Source: JBJXHN01 sp046233135 (GTDB taxonomy: Bacteria; Pseudomonadota; Alphaproteobacteria; Rhodospirillales; Rhodospirillaceae). Taken from it: a DNA stretch of 64,000 nucleotides. The notes under the pieces were generated by a model that had not been told where the DNA came from, ran no database searches, and was given only the letters and a program-made list of their open reading frames with translations. Shown one piece after another: positions 1 through 8,773 of the stretch (its first letter is position 1; the number at the start of each line of letters is the position of its first letter). Where the stretch lies: positions 434,001 to 498,000 of the forward strand of contig JBJXHN010000004.1 of NCBI GenBank assembly GCA_046233135.1, given 5' to 3'. Position numbers and translations under genes: made by a program.

Positions 1-171
1 GACGGGGTATTTTCGGCGGGCGGGCGGAAATGTGGATACTATTCCCCCTATCGTAACGTTTTTCCCTTGGCCTTCCCCCTGCCGGTTCCGTATGACTGGC
101 CGGAAGGAGAGGCCGGTGCGCCGGGTCGCAATGACGATGACGGGCAGGCTCCGGATGTGGAAAGGGATCCC

Positions 172-1494
172 ATGACGACCGCCAAAATCGCCATCAACGC
201 CCAGATCAATCCGGATACCGCCGGGGGTGTGGAAACCAATATCAAGTCGTTGATCCGGTCCCTGAGCGAGTCTCCCAACGGCCTGGAATTCGAGCTGCTG
301 GGCCACCCCCTGCACCATCACCAGCTGCGGGAATTCGCGCCGGATCAGTTCGGCGTGATCGACTGGCCCTATGGCCAGGACGCGGTGATGCGCCGGGGAT
401 CCGATGCGCTGATCGGTGCCCTGAAGGCGCCGGCCGGATCGGGGCGGAAGGCGCGGCTGGTCGCGGCGGGCAAGACCTTGGTCAAGCAGGTCAAGGCCGC
501 CGGACCCGGCGGTGTCTCGCGCAGCAAGATCGATGCGCTGCTGAAGCAGAAGGGCGTCGGCGCGGTGCATTTCACCAATCCGCTGTTCTTCAACACCGGC
601 CTGCCGTTCATCATCGAGCCCTGGGATCTGCAATATAAGCACTATCCGGAGTTCTTCGATTCCGACGAACTGGCCTGGCGGGAACGGAACTGGACCGAAG
701 GCTGCCGCCGGGCCAAGCTGGTGATGACCGCCACCGAATGGGTGAAGCAGGACATCGTCGAGAAGATGGGCGTGCCGCCGGAGAAGATCGCGGTGATCCC
801 GCGCAATTCCCACCTCGGCCGGGCGCCGATGGAGCCCATACGGGCGCGGGAGATCCTGAACGAACGGGGGCTGCCCAAGCGCTTCGCCTTCTATCCGGCG
901 ATGAGCTTCCCTCACAAGAACCACATCCGCCTGCTGCGCGCCCTGGCCAAGCTGCGGGACCAGGGGATGGAAGTTCCTCTGGTGCTCAGCGGCCGCCACT
1001 ACAAGCCTCATTTCCCCGAAGTGGCGAAGGAAATCAAGGCGCTGGGTCTGCAGCAGCAGGTCTTCGTGCTGGGCGCGGTGAGCGAGGAGATGCTGACCGC
1101 CCTGTTCAAGGGCGCGGCCTTCATGATCTTCCCGTCGCTGTTCGAGGGGCTGGGTCTGCCGATTCTCGAAGCCTTCGAACAGGGGCTGCCCGTCTTTGCC
1201 GCCCGGGAAACCTGCACCCCCGAAGTGGCCGGCCCCGGCGCCCTGCTGTTCGACGGCAAGGACGAGGACGCCATCGCCGATGCCCTGCGGCGCGGCTGGA
1301 CCCGGCCGGAGGAGCTGGAAATCCTGCGGCAGGCCGGGTTCACCCGGCTGGCCCATTTCTCGTGGGACAAGGCGGTGCGTATGACCACCGCCTGCTACAA
1401 ACACGTGCTGGGCCAGACCCTGGACGGGGAGGATCTGGCGGCATTCGAAGAAGCGACGGGCACCGGATCGGCGGCCCTGATGGCGGCGGAATGA
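172..1494 (+). CDS. Glycosyltransferase, GT4-like (GT-B fold)
   Basis: A 440-aa retaining-type glycosyltransferase, probably transferring a sugar from a nucleotide-sugar donor during envelope polysaccharide synthesis. The C-terminal half has the family-4 E-x7-E motif (E325 and E333 within a FEGLGLPILEAFE segment) that binds the donor nucleotide-sugar, preceded by an FPS strand. The N-terminal half starts with an AKIAINAQINPDTAGGVE segment typical of the acceptor-side Rossmann domain. The frame is open further upstream, but the ATG at 172 follows AAAGGGA at 161-167 and begins the recognisable domain. It overlaps the next gene by ATGA, so the two are probably translationally coupled. The acceptor and pathway cannot be told from sequence. 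Confidence 0.85.
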   Translation: MTTAKIAINAQINPDTAGGVETNIKSLIRSLSESPNGLEFELLGHPLHHHQLREFAPDQFGVIDWPYGQDAVMRRGSDALIGALKAPAGSGRKARLVAAGKTLVKQVKAAGPGGVSRSKIDALLKQKGVGAVHFTNPLFFNTGLPFIIEPWDLQYKHYPEFFDSDELAWRERNWTEGCRRAKLVMTATEWVKQDIVEKMGVPPEKIAVIPRNSHLGRAPMEPIRAREILNERGLPKRFAFYPAMSFPHKNHIRLLRALAKLRDQGMEVPLVLSGRHYKPHFPEVAKEIKALGLQQQVFVLGAVSEEMLTALFKGAAFMIFPSLFEGLGLPILEAFEQGLPVFAARETCTPEVAGPGALLFDGKDEDAIADALRRGWTRPEELEILRQAGFTRLAHFSWDKAVRMTTACYKHVLGQTLDGEDLAAFEEATGTGSAALMAAE

Positions 1495-2513
1495 ACGGCC
1501 GGCGGTTCCGCGCGATCGGATCGCTGCCGGCGGCGATTGCCGGGGCTTTGGTTGCCCTGCTGTCCGCTGCCCATGCGGACGGACCGCCGTTTTCCTGGCC
1601 CCTGGATTGCGATCCGACGACCGAGGACCGCTGCTTCGTTCTTCAGTACATGGACCACGACACCGGTCCCGACTACACCGATTTCACCTGTGCCAAGCGG
1701 TCCTATGACGGTCATGGGGAAACCGATATCGCCGTCGATGACCTGCAGACCATGCGCAAGGGCGTGGACGTGAAAATGGCCGCCGGCGGCGTGGTGGCGG
1801 TCACCCGCGACGGGGTGGCCGACAAGCTGGCCGATCCCCAGGATCCGGAGGTGGCCGCCATCGGCTGCGGCAACGCGGTGGTGGTGGATCACGACGACGG
1901 CTGGCGTACGGCCTATTGCCATCTGCGCGAGGGTTCCGTGCGCGTGCAGCCGGGCGAGGCGGTGGACCGCGGTCAGGTGATCGGCCAGGTGGGGCTGTCC
2001 GGCCTGACCCAGCATCCCCACGTGGCCTTCCATATCTATCGCGACAAGAAGGGGGTGGATCCCTACACCGGTTTCGACGCCACCACGGCCTGCGGCGGTG
2101 CCCGCAATCCCCTGTGGACTCCGGAAGCGGCGAAAACGGCCCGCTACCAGTTCGTCGACATTCCCACCCTGGCCTTCCTCGACACCACCCCCAGCGATTC
2201 GCTGATGCTGGAAGGGCCGGTGGAGCGCACGGCGATGATGGTCGACAGCCCGCCCACTATCCTGGCCGTGCAGGCCTTCGGTCTGCTGGCCGGCGACGTG
2301 CTGGAAGTGACATTGCGGGGACCGGACGGCAGCACCCAGGCCCATCAGGAAGCCACCATCGGCGGCAACAGCATCCGCATGAACGCGGCCGTGCCGCTGG
2401 ATACGGTGGACTGGGAAAGCGGGTCCTACGAGGCCGTCGCCTCCGTCCTCCGTCCGAGCACGGGCGAAGAAGTCATGCGCCATCGCAGTCTGGTGATGAT
2501 CGCCCCCGAATAG
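1491..2513 (+). CDS. Secreted M23-family metallopeptidase (LytM-like)
   Basis: A 340-aa exported protein with an N-terminal signal peptide (hydrophobic stretch about residues 8-27, ending ALLSAAHA). The M23 zinc peptidase fold is recognisable by H-x3-D in YDGHGETDIAV (zinc ligands) and a terminal H-x-H in HPHVAFHIY. M23 enzymes cut peptide bridges in peptidoglycan or act as regulators of amidases. The roughly 120-residue C-terminal region after the peptidase domain is beta-rich and not assigned. The start overlaps the stop of the glycosyltransferase, so the pair is likely one operon concerned with the cell envelope. The usual zinc ligands appear intact, so catalysis is plausible. Confidence 0.85.
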   Translation: MNGRRFRAIGSLPAAIAGALVALLSAAHADGPPFSWPLDCDPTTEDRCFVLQYMDHDTGPDYTDFTCAKRSYDGHGETDIAVDDLQTMRKGVDVKMAAGGVVAVTRDGVADKLADPQDPEVAAIGCGNAVVVDHDDGWRTAYCHLREGSVRVQPGEAVDRGQVIGQVGLSGLTQHPHVAFHIYRDKKGVDPYTGFDATTACGGARNPLWTPEAAKTARYQFVDIPTLAFLDTTPSDSLMLEGPVERTAMMVDSPPTILAVQAFGLLAGDVLEVTLRGPDGSTQAHQEATIGGNSIRMNAAVPLDTVDWESGSYEAVASVLRPSTGEEVMRHRSLVMIAPE

Positions 2514-2643
2514 GGCGTCTTCATCCCGTCTTTTCACCCGGAATGGACCCCGGATTCCGCCCCGCATGCTCAACCCGGTTGATGGGGACGGGCGTTGTCC
2601 TGTATCCATGCCGTTCCCTTTCCCGCCCGTGGGTGCGCCGTCC

Positions 2644-5472
2644 ATGACCGTTGACTACAAATCCACCGTCTTCCTGCCCAAGACCGACTTCCCCATGAAG
2701 GCCGGCCTGTCCAAGCGTGAGCCCGAGTTTCTGGAGCGCTGGGCCGCCATGGATCTGCACGCCAAGGTGCGCGCCGTATCCAAGGGGCGGGAAAAGTTCG
2801 TGCTGCACGACGGCCCGCCGTACGCCAACGGTCACCTGCACATGGGCCATGCGCTGAACAAGATCCTCAAGGATCTGGTGGTGCGCACCCAGCAGATGAA
2901 TGGCAAGGACAGCGTCTATGTCCCCGGCTGGGACTGCCACGGCCTGCCCATCGAATGGAAGGTGGAGGAAACCTACCGCAAGAAGGGTCTGACCAAGGAC
3001 ACCGTCGATGTGGTGGAGTTCCGCAAGGCCTGCCGCGAGTTCGCCGAGAAGTGGGTCGATGTCCAGCGCACCGAATTCAAGCGCTTGGGCGTGATGGGCG
3101 ACTGGGACAATCCCTATCTGACCATGGCCTATAATGCCGAGGCGCAGATCGTGCGCGAGCTGGGCAAGTTCGTCATGAACGGCGGCCTGTACAAGGGGGC
3201 CAAGCCGGTGCTGTGGTCGGTGGCCGAAAAGACCGCCCTGGCCGATGCGGAGGTGGAATATCACGACCACACCTCCACCACCATCTGGGTCCGCTTCCCC
3301 GTGACCTTCGGGTCGGAAACGGCGCTGGAAGGGGCGTCGGTGGTGATCTGGACCACCACCCCCTGGACCATCCCGGGCAACCGGGCCGTCGCCTACGGCC
3401 CCGACATCGACTATGTGGTGGTGCGCGTCACCGACGTGGCCGAAGACAGCATGGCCCGCAAGGGCGAGCGCATCGTGCTGGCCGAAGCCCTGCTGGAAGA
3501 GACCCTGAAGACCGCCGGCATCACCGAACACGAGGTGGCCGCCCACCTGAAGGGCGCGCAGCTGGCCAATTCCGTCTGCCACCATCCCCTGCGCGAGATG
3601 GGCTACGACTTCGACGTCCCCCTGCTGCCCGGCGATCATGTGACCACCGAGCAGGGCACGGGCTTCGTCCACACCGCCCCAGGCCATGGGGAGGACGACT
3701 ACTGGCTGGCCATGGCCCATGACATGCCGATCCCCGACACGGTGGACGGCGACGGTCTGTACATGGACCACGTGCCCGGCTTCGCGGGGACGCATGTGTT
3801 CAAGGCCGCCGAACCGATGGTTGCGGCGCTGACCGATGCCGGCAATCTGCTGTGCCATGGCACGATCACCCACAGCTATCCCCATTCCTGGCGCTCCAAG
3901 GCGCCGCTGATCTTCCGCAATACGCCGCAGTGGTTCATCTCGATGGAAACCAACGACCTGCGGAAGAAGGCCCTGGCGGCCATCGCCGAAACCCGCTGGG
4001 TGCCGCCGCAGAGCCGCGGGCGGATTCAGCCGATGATCGAAAGCCGGCCGGACTGGTGCGTGTCCCGCCAGCGGCATTGGGGCGTGCCCATCGCGGCCTT
4101 CACCAACAAGAAGACCGGCGAGCTGCTGCGTGATCAGGCCGTCATCGACCGCATCGCCGAAGCGTTCGAGGGCGAAGGCGCGGATGCCTGGTTCAACGGC
4201 GATCCCCGCCGCTTCCTGGGCGACGGCTATGTGGCCGACGAATGGGAGCCGGTGCGCGATATCGTCGAGGTCTGGTTCGACAGCGGCTGCACCCATGCCT
4301 TCGTGCTCGAAGCCCGGGACGATCTGAAGTCTCCCGCCTCTCTGTACCTGGAAGGCACCGACCAGCATCGCGGCTGGTTCCACTCTTCCCTGCTGGAAAG
4401 CTGCGGGACCCGGGACCGGGCGCCCTACGATGCGGTGCTGACCCACGGCTTCACCCTGGATGAACAGGGACGCAAGATGTCCAAGTCCCTGGGCAACGGC
4501 GTCGATCCGCAAGACGTGGCGGGGACGTCGGGGGCGGATATCCTGCGTCTGTGGGTGTGCAGCACCGATTACGTCAACGACCAGCGCATCGGGCCGAACA
4601 TCCTGAAGCAGGTCACCGACACCTACCGCCGCCTGCGCAACACCCTGCGCTTCCTGCTGGGGGCGCTGAACGGCTGGGACGGATCGCAGGCCGTCACCGA
4701 TGAAGAGCAGCTGCCCGAGCTGGAACGCTGGCTGCTGCATCGCCTCGGCGAGGTGGACGCGGTGATCCGCCGGGCGGTGGACGACTTCGACTTCACCGCC
4801 ATGTATCACGAGCTGCACACCTTCTGCGCCAACGACCTGTCGGCCTTCTATCTGGATGTGCGCAAGGACGCGCTGTACTGCGATGCGCCCGACTCGCCGC
4901 GCCGTCTGGCCTGCCGCACGGTGCTGGACCGGGCGTTCGACTGCCTGGTGCGCTGGCTGGCCCCCTTGCTCTGCTTCACGGCGGAAGAAGCCTGGCTGAC
5001 CCGCCATCCGGGCGATGACGACAGCATCCATCTGCACACCTATGCCGATGTGCCCGCGACCTGGCGCAACGTGGTGCTGGGCGACCGGTGGGAAAAGGTG
5101 CGTCGTCTGCGCCGGGTGATCACCGGGGCCCTGGAAGTGGCGCGGGCGGAAAAGACTATCGGGGCGGCCTTGCAGGCCCACCCCACCGTCTATGCCCCCG
5201 CCGAGCTGCTGATGGCGGCCGAGGGGCTGGACATGGCCGACCTGTGCATCACCTCCGACATCACCCTGATCGATGCCGCCAGCGCCGCGGCGCCCGAGGG
5301 GGCCTATACCCTTGAGGACGTGGCCGGGGTGGCCGTGGTGGTGGCCCTGGCCGAGGGCGAGAAGTGCCAGCGCTGCTGGAAGGTGCTGCCCGACGTCGGG
5401 ACCCATACCCATGAAGGCGTCTGCGGCCGCTGTGACGAGGCGGTGGCCGGCATGGAAGCGGCGGGCGCATGA
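2644..5472 (+). CDS. ileS: Isoleucyl-tRNA synthetase
   Basis: A 942-aa class I aminoacyl-tRNA synthetase that charges tRNA-Ile in the cytoplasm. The HIGH signature appears as HMGH at residues 66-69, KMSKS at 611-615 (GRKMSKSLGNGVDP), and the C-terminal zinc knuckle has Cys at 908, 911, 927 and 930. The GWDCHGLPIEWKVEE segment and the editing-domain GTGFVHTAPGHGEDDY segment are also clear. The reading frame is open to 2566, but the family start MTVDYKSTVFLPKTDFPMKAG lies at 2644. It overlaps lspA by ATGA, an ileS-lspA arrangement common in proteobacteria. Confidence 0.97.
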   Translation: MTVDYKSTVFLPKTDFPMKAGLSKREPEFLERWAAMDLHAKVRAVSKGREKFVLHDGPPYANGHLHMGHALNKILKDLVVRTQQMNGKDSVYVPGWDCHGLPIEWKVEETYRKKGLTKDTVDVVEFRKACREFAEKWVDVQRTEFKRLGVMGDWDNPYLTMAYNAEAQIVRELGKFVMNGGLYKGAKPVLWSVAEKTALADAEVEYHDHTSTTIWVRFPVTFGSETALEGASVVIWTTTPWTIPGNRAVAYGPDIDYVVVRVTDVAEDSMARKGERIVLAEALLEETLKTAGITEHEVAAHLKGAQLANSVCHHPLREMGYDFDVPLLPGDHVTTEQGTGFVHTAPGHGEDDYWLAMAHDMPIPDTVDGDGLYMDHVPGFAGTHVFKAAEPMVAALTDAGNLLCHGTITHSYPHSWRSKAPLIFRNTPQWFISMETNDLRKKALAAIAETRWVPPQSRGRIQPMIESRPDWCVSRQRHWGVPIAAFTNKKTGELLRDQAVIDRIAEAFEGEGADAWFNGDPRRFLGDGYVADEWEPVRDIVEVWFDSGCTHAFVLEARDDLKSPASLYLEGTDQHRGWFHSSLLESCGTRDRAPYDAVLTHGFTLDEQGRKMSKSLGNGVDPQDVAGTSGADILRLWVCSTDYVNDQRIGPNILKQVTDTYRRLRNTLRFLLGALNGWDGSQAVTDEEQLPELERWLLHRLGEVDAVIRRAVDDFDFTAMYHELHTFCANDLSAFYLDVRKDALYCDAPDSPRRLACRTVLDRAFDCLVRWLAPLLCFTAEEAWLTRHPGDDDSIHLHTYADVPATWRNVVLGDRWEKVRRLRRVITGALEVARAEKTIGAALQAHPTVYAPAELLMAAEGLDMADLCITSDITLIDAASAAAPEGAYTLEDVAGVAVVVALAEGEKCQRCWKVLPDVGTHTHEGVCGRCDEAVAGMEAAGA

Positions 5473-6014
5473 CCGGGCGCCAGAGGCCGGACGACGAAGC
5501 CGGGGATCAGGGCGGCGGCGGATCGGCCGGCGCCTTGCGCCTGGGGCTGGGGATCGGCCTTGTGGTCCTGCTCTTCGATCAGCTGACCAAATGGGGTATC
5601 CTGCTGGACGTGATGGACCCGCCGCGCGTCATTCCGGTCACCGGCTTTTTCAATCTGGTGCTGGTTTGGAACTATGGCGTCAGCTTCGGCATGTTCAACA
5701 CCGGAAGTCCGTGGAATGCGGTGATCCTGACTGCCGTTGCGGTGATCGTGGCGGGATCGCTGACCTGGTGGCTGCGCTCCATTCCCGGCCGCTGGGCACA
5801 GGGGGCACTGGGCCTGATCATCGGCGGTGCCCTGGGCAACGCGGTGGACCGGGTGATCCACGGGGCCGTGGTGGACTTTGTGGATTTGCATGTCTCGGGT
5901 TATCATTGGCCCGCGTTCAATGTGGCGGATGCGGCCATCTCCATCGGTGCCCTGATTCTGGTCATCGATGCGGTGAGGACCCGCGCGCCGGAGGAAAACG
6001 GTCCGGGCCGCTAG
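5469..6014 (+). CDS. lspA: Lipoprotein signal peptidase II
   Basis: A 181-aa inner-membrane aspartyl protease that removes the signal peptide of diacylglyceryl-prolipoproteins. Four hydrophobic segments are visible. The two catalytic aspartates fall in the conserved blocks GNAVDRVIHGAVVDF (D127) and FNVADAAIS (D154), and the FNLVLVWNYGVSFGMF block is also typical. A hydrophilic N-terminal extension of about 22 residues precedes the first membrane segment. The start codon overlaps the ileS stop. The next gene encodes a lipoprotein that would be a substrate of this enzyme. Confidence 0.96.
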   Translation: MTGRQRPDDEAGDQGGGGSAGALRLGLGIGLVVLLFDQLTKWGILLDVMDPPRVIPVTGFFNLVLVWNYGVSFGMFNTGSPWNAVILTAVAVIVAGSLTWWLRSIPGRWAQGALGLIIGGALGNAVDRVIHGAVVDFVDLHVSGYHWPAFNVADAAISIGALILVIDAVRTRAPEENGPGR

Positions 6015-6091
6015 GCCGGATCGGCGGACAAGAGCGAAGGCCGGCGGTGTTCGACGCCCAGACCGGCCCGGAAGGACAAACAGGACCAAGC

Positions 6092-6685
6092 ATGACAGCC
6101 CTTCTTCAGAGCAACGTTTCGACCCGGTTTTCCCGCGTGTCCCGTGTTCTGCTGGCCGCCGCCGTTGTGCTGCCGCTGGCCGTGACGGGGTGTTCCAACG
6201 CCAAGCGCAGCCTTGGCCTGGACAAATCCTCGCCCGACGAGTTCAAGGTGGTGACCCGCGCGCCCCTGGCGCTGCCGCCGGACTATAACCTGCGGCCGCC
6301 CTCGCCGGGGGCGGACCGGCCCCAGGAAACCCAGCCCCGCCAGGCCGCCCGCCAGGCGCTGATCGGCAACGGCACGGCGATCCCGTCCGGCCCCACCGTG
6401 TCGTCCGGGGAATCGGCCCTGCTGGCCCGTGCCGGCGCCGATGCGGCCATCCCCGACATCCGTCAGGTGGTGAACCGGGAAACCAGCGCCCTGGCCGAGG
6501 AAAGCAAAAGCTTCACCGACCGTCTGGTGTTCTGGCGGGAAGAGGAACAGTTCGGCACGGCCGTCGACCCCGACGCGGAAAGCCAGCGCCTGCGGGAAAA
6601 CCAGGCCATGGGCAACCCCGTCACCCAGGGCCGCACCCCCAGTATCGAACGCCGGGAGCAGGGTATCCTGGAAGGGTTGTTCTAA
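6092..6685 (+). CDS. DUF3035 family lipoprotein (BamF-like)
   Basis: A 197-aa lipoprotein: the signal peptide ends in LAVTGCSN with the lipidated cysteine at residue 34. The mature part has the DUF3035 pattern (SPDEFKVVTRAPLALPPDYNLRPP near the start, then a low-complexity Pro/Gln region and a short C-terminal helix). DUF3035 proteins are alphaproteobacterial outer-membrane lipoproteins, some described as an accessory subunit (BamF) of the outer-membrane beta-barrel assembly machine; that role is transferred from the family, not shown here. It lies 77 bp after lspA and probably shares its transcript. Residues after 100 are predicted to be disordered. Confidence 0.8.
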   Translation: MTALLQSNVSTRFSRVSRVLLAAAVVLPLAVTGCSNAKRSLGLDKSSPDEFKVVTRAPLALPPDYNLRPPSPGADRPQETQPRQAARQALIGNGTAIPSGPTVSSGESALLARAGADAAIPDIRQVVNRETSALAEESKSFTDRLVFWREEEQFGTAVDPDAESQRLRENQAMGNPVTQGRTPSIERREQGILEGLF

Positions 6686-6774
6686 GTCTCTCTCGCCTCC
6701 CGTCCGGTCGTGATATAACCCACCGGTAGAATCGCGCCGGAACCGGGGGGAGCAGCGGCCGTGCGAGCAGTCCG

Positions 6775-8694
6775 ATGAGTGGTCCACCGGAGAGGCCGGT
6801 GAAAGTCTCCGCCCCGCTGGTGCGGGGCCTGATCCTCAAGCTTGTTCTGGGGTCCATCCTGATCATCGCGACGGTGACGGCGGTCGGTTACACGGTCGTC
6901 TATTCCCGGGCGGAACGGGACGGGCTGAACCGGCTGGCCGATTACGTCGCCGAGCGTGCGCGTTTCGAAAGCGCCATCTTCCTGCGCACCGAAGCGGCCC
7001 TGCGCACCTTTGCCGATGCGTTCCTGGACCACTATCAGGACCCCCAGATCCTGGCCGATCCCGACCCGGCGTTCGAGGATGCCTTTTTCCGTGACCAGTA
7101 CGGGGCGACTCGCCTCAGCCGGCGGTATTTCGACGGCATCACCGATGCCGGCGGGCTGCATCTGTCCGGTGTTTCGGCCTTTATCGGCGATGACGAGACG
7201 GTGCTGTCGGCGGATTTCCGGCGCCGGCTGCTGCTGGCCGTCAAGCTGGTGGGACGGTACGGGCCGGCATGGTCGGACATCGGCCTGCACGCCAGCTTTC
7301 CGGAAAACGGCGTCGTCCTCTATCTGCCCGACGAGGCCTGGGGCCTGAAGGCCCGCCATGACCTGCGCATGAACCAGGGGTCGGTCATCGCCTCCACCCT
7401 GCAAGCGAACAATCCGGACCGCAAGCCGGTCTGGACGGGTCTGTACTTCGACCTGACCGTCAAGCGCTGGTCGATCACCCATGAACTGCCCGTGGACCTG
7501 GACGGCCGCCACGTGGTCAATCCCAGTGCGGACGTGCTGCTGACCGACCTGATGCGCCGGGTGGTGGACGAACGGATGCCCGGGACAGCCAACTTCATCT
7601 TCTCCCGCCAGGGCTATGTGGTCGCCAACTCCCGCACCCTGACCGAAGAGCACCACGCCAAGGGCCAGATCGCCGTCGACGAGGTGGACGATCCCGTCGT
7701 CCGCTCCCTCTACGCCGCGCTGGAAGGCGCCATGGCAGGGCCGCCCACCCATCGGCGCGACGGACCCAAGGGGGTGTGGGTCACCGAGGTGCCCGGCCGG
7801 GCCGCCTATGTGGCGGTTACCGCGTTGGACGGGCCGGACTGGCTGTTTGCCGTATCCTACCCCAAGGCTCTGCTGAGCCCGGCGGCCCATCGCGCCGCCG
7901 GGGTGCTGGTCGGGCTGGGGGCGGGGATCTTCCTGTTCGTCACCCTGGTCATGGTGGTGGTGCTCACCCGGGATGTCTCCCGCCCGCTGACCCAACTGGC
8001 GGCGGCGGCGGAAAAGGTCGGGGACGGCGCTTATGAAACCGTGGCCGGCCCCCGCTATCCCCTGCCCGAGGATGTGCCCAACGAGATCGGTCTGCTGGCC
8101 CGGGAATTCCGGTCCATGACCCGGCGAGTCCGGGATGCCAACCGTGATCTGGAACGCATGGTCGCCGCCCGCACCCGGGAGCTGGAGGACGCCAACCGCA
8201 AGCTGACCGCGCTCAGCCTGATCGACGGCCTGACCGGTGCGCGCAACCGCCGCGCCTTCGATCACGACCTGGCGGCGGCCTGCCGGGCCGGGGTGCCCTT
8301 TGCCCTGGCCCTGCTTGATGTGGATCACTTCAAGGCCTTCAATGATACCCAGGGCCACCAGAAGGGGGACGAGGTGCTGCAGGCCATCGTTGCCGCTTTC
8401 GAAACCGCCGGAGGGACGGCCGGCGACGGTATCTATCGCTACGGTGGCGAGGAACTGGCGGTGCTGATGACCGGCGTCGACGGGGCGCAGGCACAGGCTC
8501 GGACCCGCCGGCTGGTCGAGGCGGTGGCCGCCCTGGACATTCCCCATCCCGCCAGTCTCTTCGGCCGCGTGTCGATCAGCGGCGGGGTGGCGGTAACGGA
8601 AGACCGAGAAGCGGTTCCGGCAGAGGTCATCCGCCGGGCGGACGAGAAGCTGTACGCGGCCAAGAACGGCGGCCGCAATCGCTTCGTCGCCTGA
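6775..8694 (+). CDS. Membrane-bound sensor diguanylate cyclase (HAMP-GGDEF)
   Basis: A 639-aa protein that should make cyclic di-GMP. It has a membrane segment at about residues 19-43, a periplasmic sensor region of roughly 320 residues, a second membrane segment near 373-397, HAMP and a short coiled coil, then a GGDEF domain. The active-site loop is GGEEL at 557-561, a functional variant. The product-inhibition site RxxD that normally lies five residues before it reads TAGD, so the arginine is missing and feedback inhibition by c-di-GMP is probably lost. The ligand sensed is unknown. A strong hairpin terminator follows at 8713-8742. Confidence 0.9.
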   Translation: MSGPPERPVKVSAPLVRGLILKLVLGSILIIATVTAVGYTVVYSRAERDGLNRLADYVAERARFESAIFLRTEAALRTFADAFLDHYQDPQILADPDPAFEDAFFRDQYGATRLSRRYFDGITDAGGLHLSGVSAFIGDDETVLSADFRRRLLLAVKLVGRYGPAWSDIGLHASFPENGVVLYLPDEAWGLKARHDLRMNQGSVIASTLQANNPDRKPVWTGLYFDLTVKRWSITHELPVDLDGRHVVNPSADVLLTDLMRRVVDERMPGTANFIFSRQGYVVANSRTLTEEHHAKGQIAVDEVDDPVVRSLYAALEGAMAGPPTHRRDGPKGVWVTEVPGRAAYVAVTALDGPDWLFAVSYPKALLSPAAHRAAGVLVGLGAGIFLFVTLVMVVVLTRDVSRPLTQLAAAAEKVGDGAYETVAGPRYPLPEDVPNEIGLLAREFRSMTRRVRDANRDLERMVAARTRELEDANRKLTALSLIDGLTGARNRRAFDHDLAAACRAGVPFALALLDVDHFKAFNDTQGHQKGDEVLQAIVAAFETAGGTAGDGIYRYGGEELAVLMTGVDGAQAQARTRRLVEAVAALDIPHPASLFGRVSISGGVAVTEDREAVPAEVIRRADEKLYAAKNGGRNRFVA

Positions 8695-8712
8695 CCGCTG
8701 GTGCTGACAGAA

Positions 8713-8742
8713 AAGGCGCGCGGTCCGGAAACCGCGCGCTTT
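8713..8742. terminator. Bidirectional hairpin terminator
   Basis: A 9-bp perfect stem (GCGCGCGGT at 8716-8724 with ACCGCGCGC at 8731-8739, loop CCGGAA) is flanked by A-rich sequence on the left and T-rich on the right. It lies between the converging diguanylate cyclase and GMC oxidoreductase genes and can end both transcripts. Confidence 0.75.
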
Positions 8743-8773
8743 CTCGCTTTCGGGACGGGGAAGACCCGGACGG

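Noticed and set aside
738..1490. Upstream extension of the M23 peptidase reading frame
   Set aside because: It lies wholly inside the glycosyltransferase gene in another frame. The ATG at 1491 begins a proper signal peptide.
2521..5412. Very long minus-strand frame opposite ileS
   Set aside because: A shadow of a GC-rich gene: His/Gly/Gln-rich product without domains. ileS on the plus strand is certain.
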